A stretch of 6,436 nucleotides of DNA from positions 1 through 6,436 of the forward strand of contig JAUYBK010000078.1 in assembly GCA_030693105.1 (NCBI GenBank). The letters are read 5' to 3'. This DNA is from Methanobacteriaceae archaeon. GTDB taxonomy: Archaea > Methanobacteriota > Methanobacteria > Methanobacteriales > Methanobacteriaceae. The position numbers and the translations under genes were made by a program. Positions 6,319-6,436 of the stretch are shown one piece after another (the stretch's first letter is position 1; every line of letters starts with the position of its first letter). The notes under the pieces are model-generated. The model was not told the DNA's origin and ran no database searches. It saw only the letters and a program-made list of their open reading frames with translations.

Positions 6319-6436
6319 TCAAATCTTTACCATGGCAATAGCTGCTGCTTTAAATCCTACAAAGACTTCTTTGCCAAGGTTTAAATTTAGCTGTTCCCTT
6401 GCATATTCGGTAACATCAACAAAAAGACTGATCTCA
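6319..6436 (-). CDS. C-terminal end of a probable tungstate/molybdate ABC transporter ATPase (WtpC/ModC type)
   Basis: Only the last 38 codons and the TGA stop (6319-6321) are present; the gene continues past the right edge. The translated end includes LFVDVTEYAREQL and then GKEVFVGFKAAAIAMVKI. This pattern, a hydrophobic strand, a helix beginning with a D-V-T turn, then G-x-EV-x-V-x-FKA-x-A-I, is what I know from the C-terminal TOBE/molbindin domain of oxyanion-importer ATPases. That domain senses or binds molybdate or tungstate in some members. The neighbouring cofactor genes support this reading. A stand-alone molbindin or a ModE-type regulator ending in the same domain cannot be excluded from so short a piece, nor can an ATPase for another substrate. 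Confidence 0.6.
   Translation of the reverse strand, partial: EISLFVDVTEYAREQLNLNLGKEVFVGFKAAAIAMVKI

Overview
The window looks like a methanogenic archaeon, most likely a mesophilic member of Methanobacteriaceae such as Methanobacterium. The signs are archaeal-type TATA boxes, AGGTG-type ribosome binding sites, oligo-T terminators, moderate to low G+C, and methanogen-like MoaA and MobB proteins. The family assignment is inference from the look of the proteins, not a database result.

Every gene seen concerns molybdenum or tungsten enzymes. From left to right: a moaA gene on the minus strand cut by the left edge (1-803); a mobB gene on the minus strand whose end overlaps the moaA start (787-1497); a divergent promoter region (about 1498-1599); a large formate dehydrogenase catalytic-subunit gene on the plus strand (1600-4284); a convergent terminator region; a second, complete moaA on the minus strand (4367-5296); a second mobB on the minus strand (5384-6100); a 218-base AT-rich noncoding stretch with a promoter and a terminator; and the last 38 codons of what is probably a tungstate/molybdate ABC transporter ATPase on the minus strand (6319-6436, cut by the right edge).

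The genes fit one theme. The transporter would bring in the oxyanion, MoaA starts synthesis of the pterin cofactor, MobB assists the guanine-dinucleotide step, and the formate dehydrogenase is a user of the bis-MGD cofactor. Two points stand out. First, the mobB-moaA pair occurs twice, flanking the formate dehydrogenase gene, as diverged paralogs (MoaA about 73% identical by hand count) with visibly different base composition. Second, both MobB proteins carry a C-terminal four-cysteine Fe-S domain and a further conserved tail, so they are not plain MobB GTPases. The formate dehydrogenase has a NuoG-like N-terminal electron-transfer module carrying several clusters and no partner subunit in view, unlike the two-subunit F420-linked enzyme usual in methanogens.

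No tRNA, rRNA, CRISPR array, insertion sequence or phage gene was seen.
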